Below are positions 1 to 4,429 of a stretch of 6,269 nt of DNA, in pieces (position 1 is the first letter of the stretch; every line of letters starts with the position of its first letter). Origin of the DNA: UBA3103 sp002365855. Its GTDB lineage: Bacteria > Bacillota > Desulfotomaculia > Desulfotomaculales > Pelotomaculaceae. The notes below the pieces were generated by a model that did not search any database, had not been told where the DNA came from, and was given only the letters and a program-made list of their open reading frames with translations. The stretch lies in assembly GCA_030627625.1 (NCBI GenBank), contig DAOURR010000091.1:1-6269 (forward strand), in the 5' to 3' direction. The position numbers were made by a program, and so were the translations under genes.

Positions 1-464
1 ACGTTTGACAGCTCCTCATCGACATTATCTTCGTCCACATCTTCGTCCACATCTTCGTCCACATCTTCGTCCACATCTTCGTCCACATCTTCATCTACGT
101 TTTCATCAACATCTTCGTTTGCATTTGCATCTTCATTTGCAACCGTAACGATTTTGCATTTGGCCTTTAACTTCGCCTTGACCCTTTCAGTCAGGACCAC
201 TGCTTCGGCCTCGGTGATCGGGTCATTGGGCCGGAAACTTCCGTCTCCATCTCCCTTCATTAAGCCTTTGGCCTGCATTTTCATAATCGCCGACTTTGCC
301 CAATGTCCCTCGACATCAGAAAAATCCTGCCGCTGACTCGCAACCTGTTGTCCCAAACCCAACCCGATCCCCTGCGCGTTACCACCGGGCTTGGCCCATG
401 CGACTCCGGCACAAAGCATTACTGTCAATAATAGTGCCAATACTACCACGGTTACCCTCTTCAA
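1..464 (-). CDS. Secreted SLH-domain protein with acidic DVDE tandem repeats (partial, C-terminus off window)
   Basis: Reading from a TTG at 464 gives 154 uninterrupted codons to the window edge; the 3' end is missing. An AAAGGAGGA ribosome binding site (471-480) stands at normal distance and decides the TTG start. Residues 1-24 form a signal peptide: MKR, a hydrophobic core, then VAWA before Lys25. Residues about 48-95 look like one S-layer homology domain (FSDVEGHWAKSAI, then GDGDGSFRPNDPITEAEAV), a module that in this family anchors proteins to secondary cell-wall polymer. After a basic linker (residues 95-105) the chain becomes very acidic, with DVDE units from about residue 118 to 150. 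The protein is therefore probably exported and wall-associated. The acidic tail could bind cations or act as a spacer, but that is inference. Only one SLH domain is visible; more may lie beyond the edge. It is transcribed divergently from the DUF1659 operon. Confidence 0.85.
   Translation of the reverse strand, partial: MKRVTVVVLALLLTVMLCAGVAWAKPGGNAQGIGLGLGQQVASQRQDFSDVEGHWAKSAIMKMQAKGLMKGDGDGSFRPNDPITEAEAVVLTERVKAKLKAKCKIVTVANEDANANEDVDENVDEDVDEDVDEDVDEDVDEDVDEDNVDEELSN
18..113 (-). repeat. 12-bp in-frame tandem repeat encoding DVDE
   Basis: The plus-strand unit TTCGTCCACATC occurs five times in perfect tandem at 30-89. Degenerate units flank it at 18-29, 90-101 and 102-113. On the coding (minus) strand each unit reads GAT GTG GAC GAA, i.e. 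Asp-Val-Asp-Glu. Because 12 is a multiple of three, gain or loss of units changes the length of the acidic tail without shifting the frame. The five copies are identical even at wobble positions, which suggests recent expansion by slippage or unequal recombination. Confidence 0.9.
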
Positions 465-560
465 CTTGATTCCTCCTTTTTATTATTTACTATAGTTATA
501 CGAAGGAGAAAAATATTTTCTAGGGTATATATATTTTATTGGATAATTTTTCTTTTGGGG

Positions 561-589
561 TTGACAGCCTATTACCATTTTGCTAATAT
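561..589 (+). promoter_or_regulatory. Strong sigma-A-type promoter of the DUF1659 operon
   Basis: A perfect TTGACA -35 box (561-566) is followed after 17 bp by TAATAT (584-589), with an extended -10 TGC just before it. Transcription should start near 596, leaving a leader of about 135 nt before the DUF1659 start codon. This is the best promoter-like match on the plus strand of the window. Confidence 0.8.
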
Positions 590-684
590 AATATAAGAAC
601 ATACGTTTGGGGCAGGGCGAATGGATGAACATTTTACCTGCCTCAAAATGTTTTTCCTTTGCCCTCCTCAGTTAAAATAAAACG

Positions 685-715
685 GCTCCAGGCCTGGATC
701 CTTAAGGCCTGGAGC
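685..715 (+). promoter_or_regulatory. Leader hairpin abutting the DUF1659 Shine-Dalgarno
   Basis: GCTCCAGGCCT (685-695) pairs perfectly with AGGCCTGGAGC (705-715) around a 9-nt loop, giving an 11-bp stem. It ends one or two bases before the GGAGGAGGTGA ribosome binding site (717-727). There is no T-tract, so it is not a standard terminator. It may stabilise the mRNA 5' region or influence ribosome access. I do not recognise a known riboswitch in the 596-731 leader. Confidence 0.6.
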
Positions 716-731
716 GGGAGGAGGTGAATAC

Positions 732-956
732 ATGGCTGTGAGCAAGGTCCCTGGCAATTCCGTGCTCAGGCTTGAAGTTGAAGTTGGTGTTAACACCAGC
801 GGCAACCCGGTCTACCGGAACAGGAGCCTGAACAATGTCAAGCCTACTGCGTCCGACCAGGACCTGTACGACGTTGGCGCCGCGCTGGCCGACCTGCAGG
901 AATACCCGCTGAACGGTATTTCCCGCGTTGACGGCGCACAACTCATTGAAATCTAA
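732..956 (+). CDS. DUF1659 family protein
   Basis: A 74-residue protein starting at ATG 732 behind a GGAGGAGGTGA ribosome binding site. It matches the DUF1659 family pattern as I recall it: N-terminal MAVSKVPGNS, a beta-rich stretch VLRLEVEVGVN, NPVYRNRSLNNVKPTASDQ in the middle, then LYDVGAALADLQEYPLNGISR near the C-terminus. There is no signal peptide or membrane segment, so it is probably cytoplasmic. Its function is unknown. In Firmicutes such genes are typically found next to a DUF2922 gene and a very short YvrJ gene, exactly as here, which implies a shared role. It is the first gene after the 561-589 promoter and ends 46 bp before the next start. Its normal length and good ribosome binding site argue that it is intact. 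Confidence 0.85.
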   Translation: MAVSKVPGNSVLRLEVEVGVNTSGNPVYRNRSLNNVKPTASDQDLYDVGAALADLQEYPLNGISRVDGAQLIEI

Positions 957-1002
957 AGATAAAGAATGATTTCAACAATTATCTAAGAAAGGAGGAATGT
1001 AT

Positions 1003-1236
1003 TTGGCAACCACAACCCAGAGCCTGCGCATGGTCTTTCGCAACCAGGCCGGCAGAAACGTCACCATGACCCTGGACAACCCCCGTGACGACGTGACTGC
1101 CGCCGAGATCGAGGCTGCTATGGACCTGGTTATCGCCCGGAATATTTTCACCAGTTCCGGCGGAGACCTGGCTACCAAGCAGGATATCAAGATCATTGAC
1201 AGCACCACTAATGACCTATACGACCCGCCCGCCTAA
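1003..1236 (+). CDS. DUF2922 family protein
   Basis: The open frame extends back to ATG 997, but the AAAGGAGG site (988-995) would then be only one base from the start codon. TTG at 1003 lies 7 nt away and gives a 77-residue protein beginning MATTTQSLRMVF, which is how DUF2922 proteins usually begin. Recognisable features are RMVFRNQAGRNVTMTLDNPRDD, then TAAEIEAAMDLVIARNIFTSSGGDL and a C-terminal beta segment KQDIKIID. It is small, soluble and of unknown function. It is the second member of the DUF1659-DUF2922-YvrJ cassette and is probably co-transcribed with the upstream gene. A GC-rich hairpin (CGCCCG, 1226-1231, with CGGGCG, 1238-1243) spans its stop codon, so the transcript is structured immediately after translation ends. 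Confidence 0.85.
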   Translation: MATTTQSLRMVFRNQAGRNVTMTLDNPRDDVTAAEIEAAMDLVIARNIFTSSGGDLATKQDIKIIDSTTNDLYDPPA

Positions 1237-1254
1237 ACGGGCGTTAAGATAGAG

Positions 1255-1280
1255 GCGGCGGGGGGCGTACCCCCCGCCGC
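1255..1280 (+). repeat. Perfect GC hairpin downstream of the DUF2922 gene
   Basis: GCGGCGGGGGG (1255-1265) and CCCCCCGCCGC (1270-1280) form an 11-bp all-GC stem with a CGTA tetraloop. No T-run follows (the next bases are ATCGACTGGG), so it is not a classical intrinsic terminator. It could pause polymerase or protect the upstream mRNA from 3' exonucleases, and so set the expression ratio of the first two genes to YvrJ. That role is inferred. Confidence 0.7.
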
Positions 1281-1306
1281 ATCGACTGGGAATATCATAT
1301 TCTCGG

Positions 1307-1338
1307 GGGGACGTTCCTTCGGCAGAAGGTGTGTCTCC
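1307..1338. repeat. REP-like imperfect hairpin
   Basis: The arm starting GGGGACGTTCCTTC (1307-1320) folds through a GGCA loop onto GAAGGTGTGTCTCC (1325-1338). This gives 13 pairs, three of them G-T, with one T-T mismatch. The asymmetric arms (ACGTTCC against GGTGTGTC) resemble REP-type elements mobilised by IS200/REP-associated tyrosine transposases; no transposase is present here. The 10-bp core GGGACGTTCC recurs at 1606-1615 on the other side of yvrJ. The hairpin ends 10 bp before the yvrJ ribosome binding site. Confidence 0.55.
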
Positions 1339-1361
1339 TCTAAACAGAAAGGGTGATATAG

Positions 1362-1523
1362 CTGGAATCTATCCTGCAGGCGGTGGGCAATGTTGGTTTT
1401 CCCATAGCCGTAGCCGCGTACCTGCTGGTGCGCATCGAGGGCAAGCTGGATTCTTTGAACGCCAGCATTGCCAGGTTGGCCGAAGCGGTAGCGGGCGAGC
1501 GGCGGCAGGAAGTGGAAAGGTAG
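1362..1523 (+). CDS. yvrJ: YvrJ family protein, apparent CTG start
   Basis: This frame encodes 53 residues: MESILQAVGNVGFPIAVAAY, then LLVRIEGKLDSLNASIARLAEAV and a charged tail ending EVER. A hydrophobic segment with the GFPIAVAAYLL motif followed by a short amphipathic helix is characteristic of the YvrJ family, which resembles small holin- or toxin-like membrane peptides; its function is unknown. The start is unusual. An in-frame TAG stop (1359-1361) directly precedes CTG 1362, and AAAGGGTGA (1348-1356) lies about 8 nt upstream, so CTG is the best-placed initiator. The alternatives are CTG 1374 and GTG 1383, which would truncate the conserved N-terminus. It is the third gene of the DUF1659-DUF2922 cassette, separated from it by two hairpins (1255-1280 and 1307-1338). 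Confidence 0.75.
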   Translation: MESILQAVGNVGFPIAVAAYLLVRIEGKLDSLNASIARLAEAVAGERRQEVER

Positions 1524-1544
1524 CTGAAACAGTTCAATCATGTC

Positions 1545-1582
1545 CTGTAACAAACAAGCCCGCCGGCTCAAAACCGGCGGGC
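1545..1582 (-). terminator. Intrinsic terminator, probably of hicAB (possibly shared with yvrJ)
   Basis: GCCCGCCGG (1558-1566) and CCGGCGGGC (1574-1582) form a perfect 9-bp stem with a 7-nt loop. Read on the minus strand the hairpin is followed by TTGTTTGTT, which suits termination of transcripts leaving hicB. On the plus strand no T-tract follows, but the stem lies 34 bp after the yvrJ stop and may also define that 3' end. Confidence 0.65.
1552..1579. repeat. 28-bp direct repeat, copy 1
   Basis: The 28 bp at 1552-1579 (from AAACAAGCCCGCC to the ACCGGCG end) are identical to 2402-2429 and in the same orientation. Both copies contain the terminator hairpin core. The two copies bracket the hicAB module. 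Confidence 0.9.
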
Positions 1583-1653
1583 CTCTAAGTGTGCACGGCA
1601 TATGAGGGACGTTCCCTTTGCTTCTTCATGCGCCCTGTATTCGCGGCAGAAAC

Positions 1654-2034
1654 TTAGAAAATAGATTTTTTCCCTATGCCCATACTAATCAGGCTGGATA
1701 GAAATTGGTTAGCGCTAACACCTTCCCTTTTAGCAATCTCATTTATTTTTCTATGAAGGCTTTTTGGAATTCTAAGAGATATACGGCCATTGTGTTCTTC
1801 TGTCATCGGTTCAGGTATTTTTATACCATCCTCAAAAGAAGCTTTAATCCATTCTCTCTTAGCAATCATAGCATCATTAATCGCCTCTTCAATAGTATCG
1901 CCAGTACCTAAACAATACTGTAAATCGGGGAATTCAGCAATAAAGCCACCATCATCTGCATCCGGCCTTATAGTTAATGTGAAATTAAGGCTGAGGTAAT
2001 AATCCAAATCTTTGGTAACTGTTACTTTACTCAT
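1654..2034 (-). CDS. hicB: HicB family antitoxin with C-terminal ribbon-helix-helix domain
   Basis: A 126-residue protein from ATG 2034 with an AGGAG site just upstream. Residues about 18-78 carry the HicB fold signature: FTLTIRPDADDGGFIAEFPDLQ, then the Gly-rich CLGTGDTIEEAINDA and a following helix MIAKREWIKA. Residues about 83-120 (GRISLRIP, KINEIAKREGVSANQFL) form a ribbon-helix-helix DNA-binding domain, which in this family binds the operator of its own operon. The N-terminal domain should bind and block the HicA toxin. The gene lies downstream of hicA on the same strand, with a 69-bp gap. Length and motifs are normal, so the antitoxin looks intact. The gene is visibly AT-richer than the SOD and cassette genes around it, consistent with horizontal acquisition. 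Confidence 0.92.
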   Translation of the reverse strand: MSKVTVTKDLDYYLSLNFTLTIRPDADDGGFIAEFPDLQYCLGTGDTIEEAINDAMIAKREWIKASFEDGIKIPEPMTEEHNGRISLRIPKSLHRKINEIAKREGVSANQFLSSLISMGIGKKSIF

Positions 2035-2103
2035 TTAAAATCACTCCTACTCTTAGTATCGACAAAACAACTGGATATTTATTTAAAGGATATGTACAAA
2101 ATT

Positions 2104-2337
2104 CTATAATCCCATCCGTTCCAGCAGGTCTTTTAAGTTTTCCAGGTAGACTCGTTTTACAGGTTTACCACTTCTCCTTACAATACCGATGATATAATCC
2201 GGCGCTTTGGTGTAGGTGTAGTGGCTGCCTTCGCAACGGGCAGTAAATCCCAGTTGCTTAAGTAGTGAGTCAATATCTTTAAAGTCGGCGCACTTTGCTG
2301 TTTTTAGCTTCTCGATTATTTTTTGTCTTTGCGTCAT
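2104..2337 (-). CDS. hicA: HicA family mRNA interferase toxin
   Basis: The frame is open from GTG 2346, but a GAGGTGA site overlaps that codon and is correctly spaced for ATG 2337, giving 77 residues starting MTQRQKIIEKL. HicA toxins are small double-stranded-RNA-binding-like proteins that cut mRNA. The family signature is present: GFTARCEGSHYTYTK with the catalytic His at residue 39 in GSH, a beta strand IIGIVRRSGKPVKRVYL, and a C-terminal helix NLKDLLERMGL. Toxin-first order is the usual arrangement for hicAB. A very good promoter lies directly upstream. The intact His and length suggest an active toxin held by the downstream HicB. Confidence 0.92.
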   Translation of the reverse strand: MTQRQKIIEKLKTAKCADFKDIDSLLKQLGFTARCEGSHYTYTKAPDYIIGIVRRSGKPVKRVYLENLKDLLERMGL

Positions 2338-2347
2338 TAACTTCACC

Positions 2348-2373
2348 TCACAATGACATTATATGTGACATTA
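2348..2373 (-). promoter_or_regulatory. Candidate HicB operator over the -10 box
   Basis: TGACATTA occurs twice in direct orientation, at 2354-2361 and 2366-2373, 12 bp apart and overlapping the -10 region. TCACA (2348-2352) and TGTGA (2364-2368) also form an interrupted palindrome. Repeats overlapping a toxin-antitoxin promoter are the usual setting for autorepression by a ribbon-helix-helix antitoxin. The assignment rests on position only. Confidence 0.4.
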
Positions 2374-2386
2374 AATATGGCGTCAA
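2358..2386 (-). promoter_or_regulatory. hicAB promoter
   Basis: On the minus strand TTGACG (2381-2386) is followed after 17 bp by a perfect TATAAT (2358-2363). This places the start of transcription close to the hicA ribosome binding site, so the 5' leader is very short. Confidence 0.8.
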
Positions 2387-2397
2387 GTATTTTGAAA

Positions 2398-2429
2398 TAT
2401 AAAACAAGCCCGCCGGCTCAAAACCGGCG
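2398..2429 (-). terminator. 28-bp direct repeat copy 2: terminator-like hairpin
   Basis: CGCCGG (2411-2416) and CCGGCG (2424-2429) form a 6-bp stem with the same CTCAAAA loop as the 1558-1582 hairpin. The 28 bp at 2402-2429 are identical to copy 1, but the distal GGGC that would extend the stem is replaced by AACC. On the minus strand it is followed by GGCTTGTTTTAT, so it could end transcription of the small gene at 2465-2686 before the hicAB promoter. Confidence 0.5.
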
Positions 2430-2445
2430 AACCCAAGAGGTGCGT

Positions 2446-2468
2446 CACCCTGATTCACCCTGATTCAC
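2446..2468. repeat. Short tandem repeat CACCCTGATT x 2.3
   Basis: CACCCTGATT occurs at 2446-2455 and 2456-2465, followed by CAC. The second copy overlaps the stop codon of the small minus-strand gene that ends at 2465. It is a minor local duplication with no evident function. Confidence 0.7.
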
Positions 2469-2686
2469 TTTTGAGGATCAGGTGGACTATCTTCTTCAAG
2501 GAGCCTGTGGATGTCAGGGTAAAAAAAACCATTGAGCATATCTTCGTTCGGTGCGCTGTCTTCATTAAGATTTTTCCTGTCACCGGGTATCACGTTGCCA
2601 AAATCTACGCAGAAGTCTTCGGAAAGGCAGGGCACCCATTTCTCTTCGGGGTTTTTGTTGTTCTGGTTGACCTGGTTGTTTTTCAA
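2465..2686 (-). CDS. Small acidic protein of unknown function
   Basis: I do not recognise this protein. The frame is open from GTG 2704, but no ribosome binding site precedes it. AAAGGGG (2695-2701 on the minus strand) lies 8 nt before TTG 2686, which gives 73 residues. The sequence starts MKNNQVNQNNKNPEEKWVPC. It is hydrophilic and Asn/Glu/Asp/Pro-rich, has two Cys residues (in VPCLSEDFC) and ends EEDSPPDPQK. There is no signal peptide or membrane segment, and it may be largely disordered. It stands alone on the minus strand between SOD and hicAB. Composition and the well-placed ribosome binding site support a real gene. The overlapping plus-strand frames at 2471-2809 and 2532-2837 lack equivalent support. 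Confidence 0.5.
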   Translation of the reverse strand: MKNNQVNQNNKNPEEKWVPCLSEDFCVDFGNVIPGDRKNLNEDSAPNEDMLNGFFYPDIHRLLEEDSPPDPQK

Positions 2687-2783
2687 CGTCCGAACCCCTT
2701 TCACCGGTATGATTTTTTATATAGTGCCCTTATGCGGCGCGAATCATCCCGGCGACACTGGTTTTACGAAAACTGCCTTGTCA

Positions 2784-2818
2784 GAAAAAAATTACAACTC
2801 TTATATTGATGAAGTTGT
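2784..2818 (-). terminator. Weak intrinsic terminator downstream of SOD
   Basis: On the minus strand ACAACT and AGTTGT (plus-strand 2813-2818 and 2794-2799) can form a 6-bp stem with a 14-nt loop, followed by AATTTTTTT. The stem is short, but the T-run and the position just after the SOD stop make a terminator plausible. Confidence 0.4.
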
Positions 2819-2833
2819 TGTTTCAAAATCATT

Positions 2834-3505
2834 CTAAAATGACGCCTGGGTCAGCGGCACCTGTGCCTTCATGGCCAGGAGCAGCCTTTTCTCCACTTCA
2901 GCCCAGTTGACCAGCCGCCACCAGGCCCTGACAAAGTCCTCGCGCCGGTTTTGGTAGTCCAGGTAATAAGCGTGCTCCCAGACATCCAGCACCAGGATGG
3001 GAATGCTGCTCCACTGGGTCATGTTCTGGTGGTTTTCAGCGGCCAGTATTTCGAGGCGCCGCCAGGCCGGGTTCCAGACCAGCACTGCCCAGCTGGAGGC
3101 CTCTACCTTGACGGCGGCGGCGCTGAACTGCGCCACAAAAGCGGGTATGCTGCCAAAGTAGGCCTCTACCTGCGCCCTGGTTTGCGGGCCGGGCTCGTGT
3201 CCGCCTCCGGGAGTCGTCATCACTGTCCAAAAGATGCTGTGCAATATGTGCCCGGAGCCGTGGAAGGCCAGTTCGCGCTCCCAGTGTTTGACCAGGCTGA
3301 AATCTCCCTTGCGCCTGGCTTCAACCAACTCCAGCTCTGCTTTATTCAGCCCTTCTACGTAAGACCTGTGGTGGCGGTCGTGGTGGATCTGCAGCGCACG
3401 GGCGCTGATTACCGGCTCCAGGGCGTTATATGGATAAGGCAGCGGAGGGAGCTGGTGCCCGCCCGGCGGAACCGCCGGTATTGTCCAGAGGTTAACTGTG
3501 TTCAA
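2834..3505 (-). CDS. sod: Superoxide dismutase, Fe/Mn family
   Basis: A 223-residue enzyme converting superoxide to oxygen and hydrogen peroxide. It starts at TTG 3505, 8 nt after an AGGGGG ribosome binding site. The N-terminal helical domain runs from about residue 17 (HQLPPLPYPYNALEPVIS). The metal ligands are all visible: His41 in IHHDRHH, His89 in GSGHILHSIFW, and Asp174 and His178 in LDVWEHAYYLDY. The C-terminal domain ends NWAEVEKRLL. Two points are unusual. The usual GSGW motif reads ASSW (residues 136-139), and the outer-sphere position that is Gln in many bacterial Mn enzymes (NQD) reads ENHQN, as in Sulfolobus-type SODs. Metal choice cannot be told from this. No signal peptide is present, so it is cytoplasmic. 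In a presumed strict anaerobe it would serve transient oxygen exposure. It is divergent from the antitoxin gene at 3704. Confidence 0.93.
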   Translation of the reverse strand: MNTVNLWTIPAVPPGGHQLPPLPYPYNALEPVISARALQIHHDRHHRSYVEGLNKAELELVEARRKGDFSLVKHWERELAFHGSGHILHSIFWTVMTTPGGGHEPGPQTRAQVEAYFGSIPAFVAQFSAAAVKVEASSWAVLVWNPAWRRLEILAAENHQNMTQWSSIPILVLDVWEHAYYLDYQNRREDFVRAWWRLVNWAEVEKRLLLAMKAQVPLTQASF

Positions 3506-3589
3506 AAAAATACCCCCTGTTAAAGATATTTATTTAGACACCGGTATAATCCAAATTATGCAATAAATTCCAGATGGTGCTAAAATACG

Positions 3590-3609
3590 CCTATACCAAC
3601 TAATATAGG
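3590..3609. promoter_or_regulatory. Inverted repeat in the SOD/antitoxin divergent intergenic region
   Basis: CCTATA (3590-3595) and TATAGG (3604-3609) form an interrupted palindrome with an 8-bp spacer, lying about midway between two divergent genes. It could be an operator for either side. It does not match a regulator box I can name. Confidence 0.25.
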
Positions 3610-3644
3610 TAATATCTTATTTTCATCAATTGGATAGAAAAAAA

Positions 3645-3673
3645 TTGATTTTCTTCTGAAACCGATATATTAT
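3645..3673 (+). promoter_or_regulatory. Putative promoter of the AbrB-PIN module
   Basis: TTGATT (3645-3650) and TATTAT (3668-3673) are separated by 17 bp. An overlapping TATAAT is at 3673-3678, but its spacing to this -35 box is too long. The region is very AT-rich, so the exact boxes are uncertain. Confidence 0.5.
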
Positions 3674-3703
3674 ATAATAAAGTCTGAAAGGCGGTTATTC
3701 AGA

Positions 3704-3997
3704 ATGTCAGAAATTATAACTGGAAGGTCTGCTAAATATTCAGGAATTAAAAGAGTACGTGTTTGGGGCAAAGGGCAGTTTACCATTCCGGCGGAAATAA
3801 GAGAGCGAATGGGAATACAAGAAGATACAATTTTGGAACTTTTTCAGGTTGGCAATGCGATTGTGGCAACTCCGGAAAAAATGGTCGTCAGAGAGCTTGC
3901 TAATTCTATCGGCAAGGAGATGGCTAAAAAAAATATTGATTTACAAGAGCTTTTAGCTGAACTAAGGGAAGGCAGCCATGAATATGAGGCGGACTAG
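3704..3997 (+). CDS. AbrB/MazE-type antitoxin (SpoVT-AbrB domain)
   Basis: A 97-residue protein from ATG 3704, preceded by AAAGGCGG. Residues about 17-58 form a swapped-hairpin AbrB domain: KRVRVWGKGQFTIPAEIRERMGIQEDTILELFQVGNAIVATP, here read in two overlapping halves, with the typical GQFTIPAEIR core. This fold binds DNA as a dimer. The C-terminal part (about residues 62-97, VRELANSIGKEMAKK, LQELLAELREG) is helical and acidic at the end, as expected for the segment that wraps the toxin. The gene overlaps the PIN toxin gene by 20 bp, indicating one mRNA and coupled translation. It probably represses its own promoter, as related antitoxins do. The DNA is AT-richer than the neighbouring SOD gene. 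Confidence 0.88.
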   Translation: MSEIITGRSAKYSGIKRVRVWGKGQFTIPAEIRERMGIQEDTILELFQVGNAIVATPEKMVVRELANSIGKEMAKKNIDLQELLAELREGSHEYEAD

Positions 3998-4412
3998 AGT
4001 ATTTCTTGACAGCAGCGTGGTTATAGCCGGGCTGGCTTCAAAGACAGGCGGGTCTCATAAAATACTGGCCCTGGCCGAGATGGGTATAATAACCCCATAT
4101 ATTTCAGAAGATGTTGTTAGTGAAGTACTGCGTAATGTGCGCAAAAAGCTGCCGGACTGCGAAGCCCTTTTTTATACCTTGTTTAAGACCCTGCCCTTTA
4201 AGATAGCTGATGGTTCTGATAAAGATATAGAGTATGCAAAAAAATTCATAAATGAAAAGGATGCTGTTATTATGGCTGCGGCCGTGTCTTCAAAAGCGGA
4301 GTGGTTATTGAGTCTTGACAGGCACTTCTTAGCTGCTGATTGGACCGGAAAATTTAATTTTGTAGTCTGCTCACCGGGAGATTTTTTTGAAAGATTTGTA
4401 ATTAAAGAATAA
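3978..4412 (+). CDS. PIN-domain ribonuclease toxin (putative TA toxin, PIN family)
   Basis: A 144-residue PIN-domain protein, the toxin partner of the AbrB-type antitoxin it overlaps. PIN toxins are Mg-dependent ribonucleases. Their four acidic active-site residues are visible: Asp11 in VFLDSSVVIAGL, Glu49 in SEDVVSEVLR, Asp95 in INEKDAVIMAAA, and Asp114 in LLSLDRHF. The layout and length fit the family annotated as putative toxin-antitoxin toxin component, PIN family, rather than VapC of the FitB type. ATG 3978 and ATG 3984 are both possible starts; AGGGAAGG just upstream favours 3978. No frameshift or missing catalytic residue is seen, so it is probably active and needs the antitoxin. A terminator closes the operon. 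Confidence 0.88.
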   Translation: MNMRRTRVFLDSSVVIAGLASKTGGSHKILALAEMGIITPYISEDVVSEVLRNVRKKLPDCEALFYTLFKTLPFKIADGSDKDIEYAKKFINEKDAVIMAAAVSSKAEWLLSLDRHFLAADWTGKFNFVVCSPGDFFERFVIKE

Positions 4413-4429
4413 TAATATATTGAAAACTT

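Noticed and set aside
30..113. Short regular repeats that might be a CRISPR-like array
   Set aside because: The units are 12 bp, contiguous without spacers, and lie in frame within the SLH protein gene, so they are a coding tandem repeat.
154..336. 60-residue plus-strand open frame
   Set aside because: It is antisense to the SLH protein gene, which has a signal peptide, a recognisable domain and a good ribosome binding site; the plus frame has none of these.
1331..1588. 85-residue plus-strand open frame overlapping yvrJ
   Set aside because: It is out of frame with yvrJ, starts inside the REP-like hairpin, reads through the terminator stem and has an implausible composition; the 1362 frame gives a family match.
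1233..1601. 122-residue minus-strand open frame
   Set aside because: It runs through several hairpins and antisense to yvrJ, without a ribosome binding site or recognisable domain.
1545..2429. Composite transposon or insertion sequence carrying hicAB
   Set aside because: No transposase and no terminal inverted repeats are present; the direct repeats are terminator hairpins, so only the repeat observation is reported.
2471..2837. Two plus-strand open frames of 112 and 101 residues
   Set aside because: Both overlap the minus-strand small gene, lack Shine-Dalgarno sites and extend into AT-rich intergenic sequence; they look like chance frames.
2951..3523. 190-residue plus-strand open frame
   Set aside because: It is the antisense shadow of the superoxide dismutase gene.
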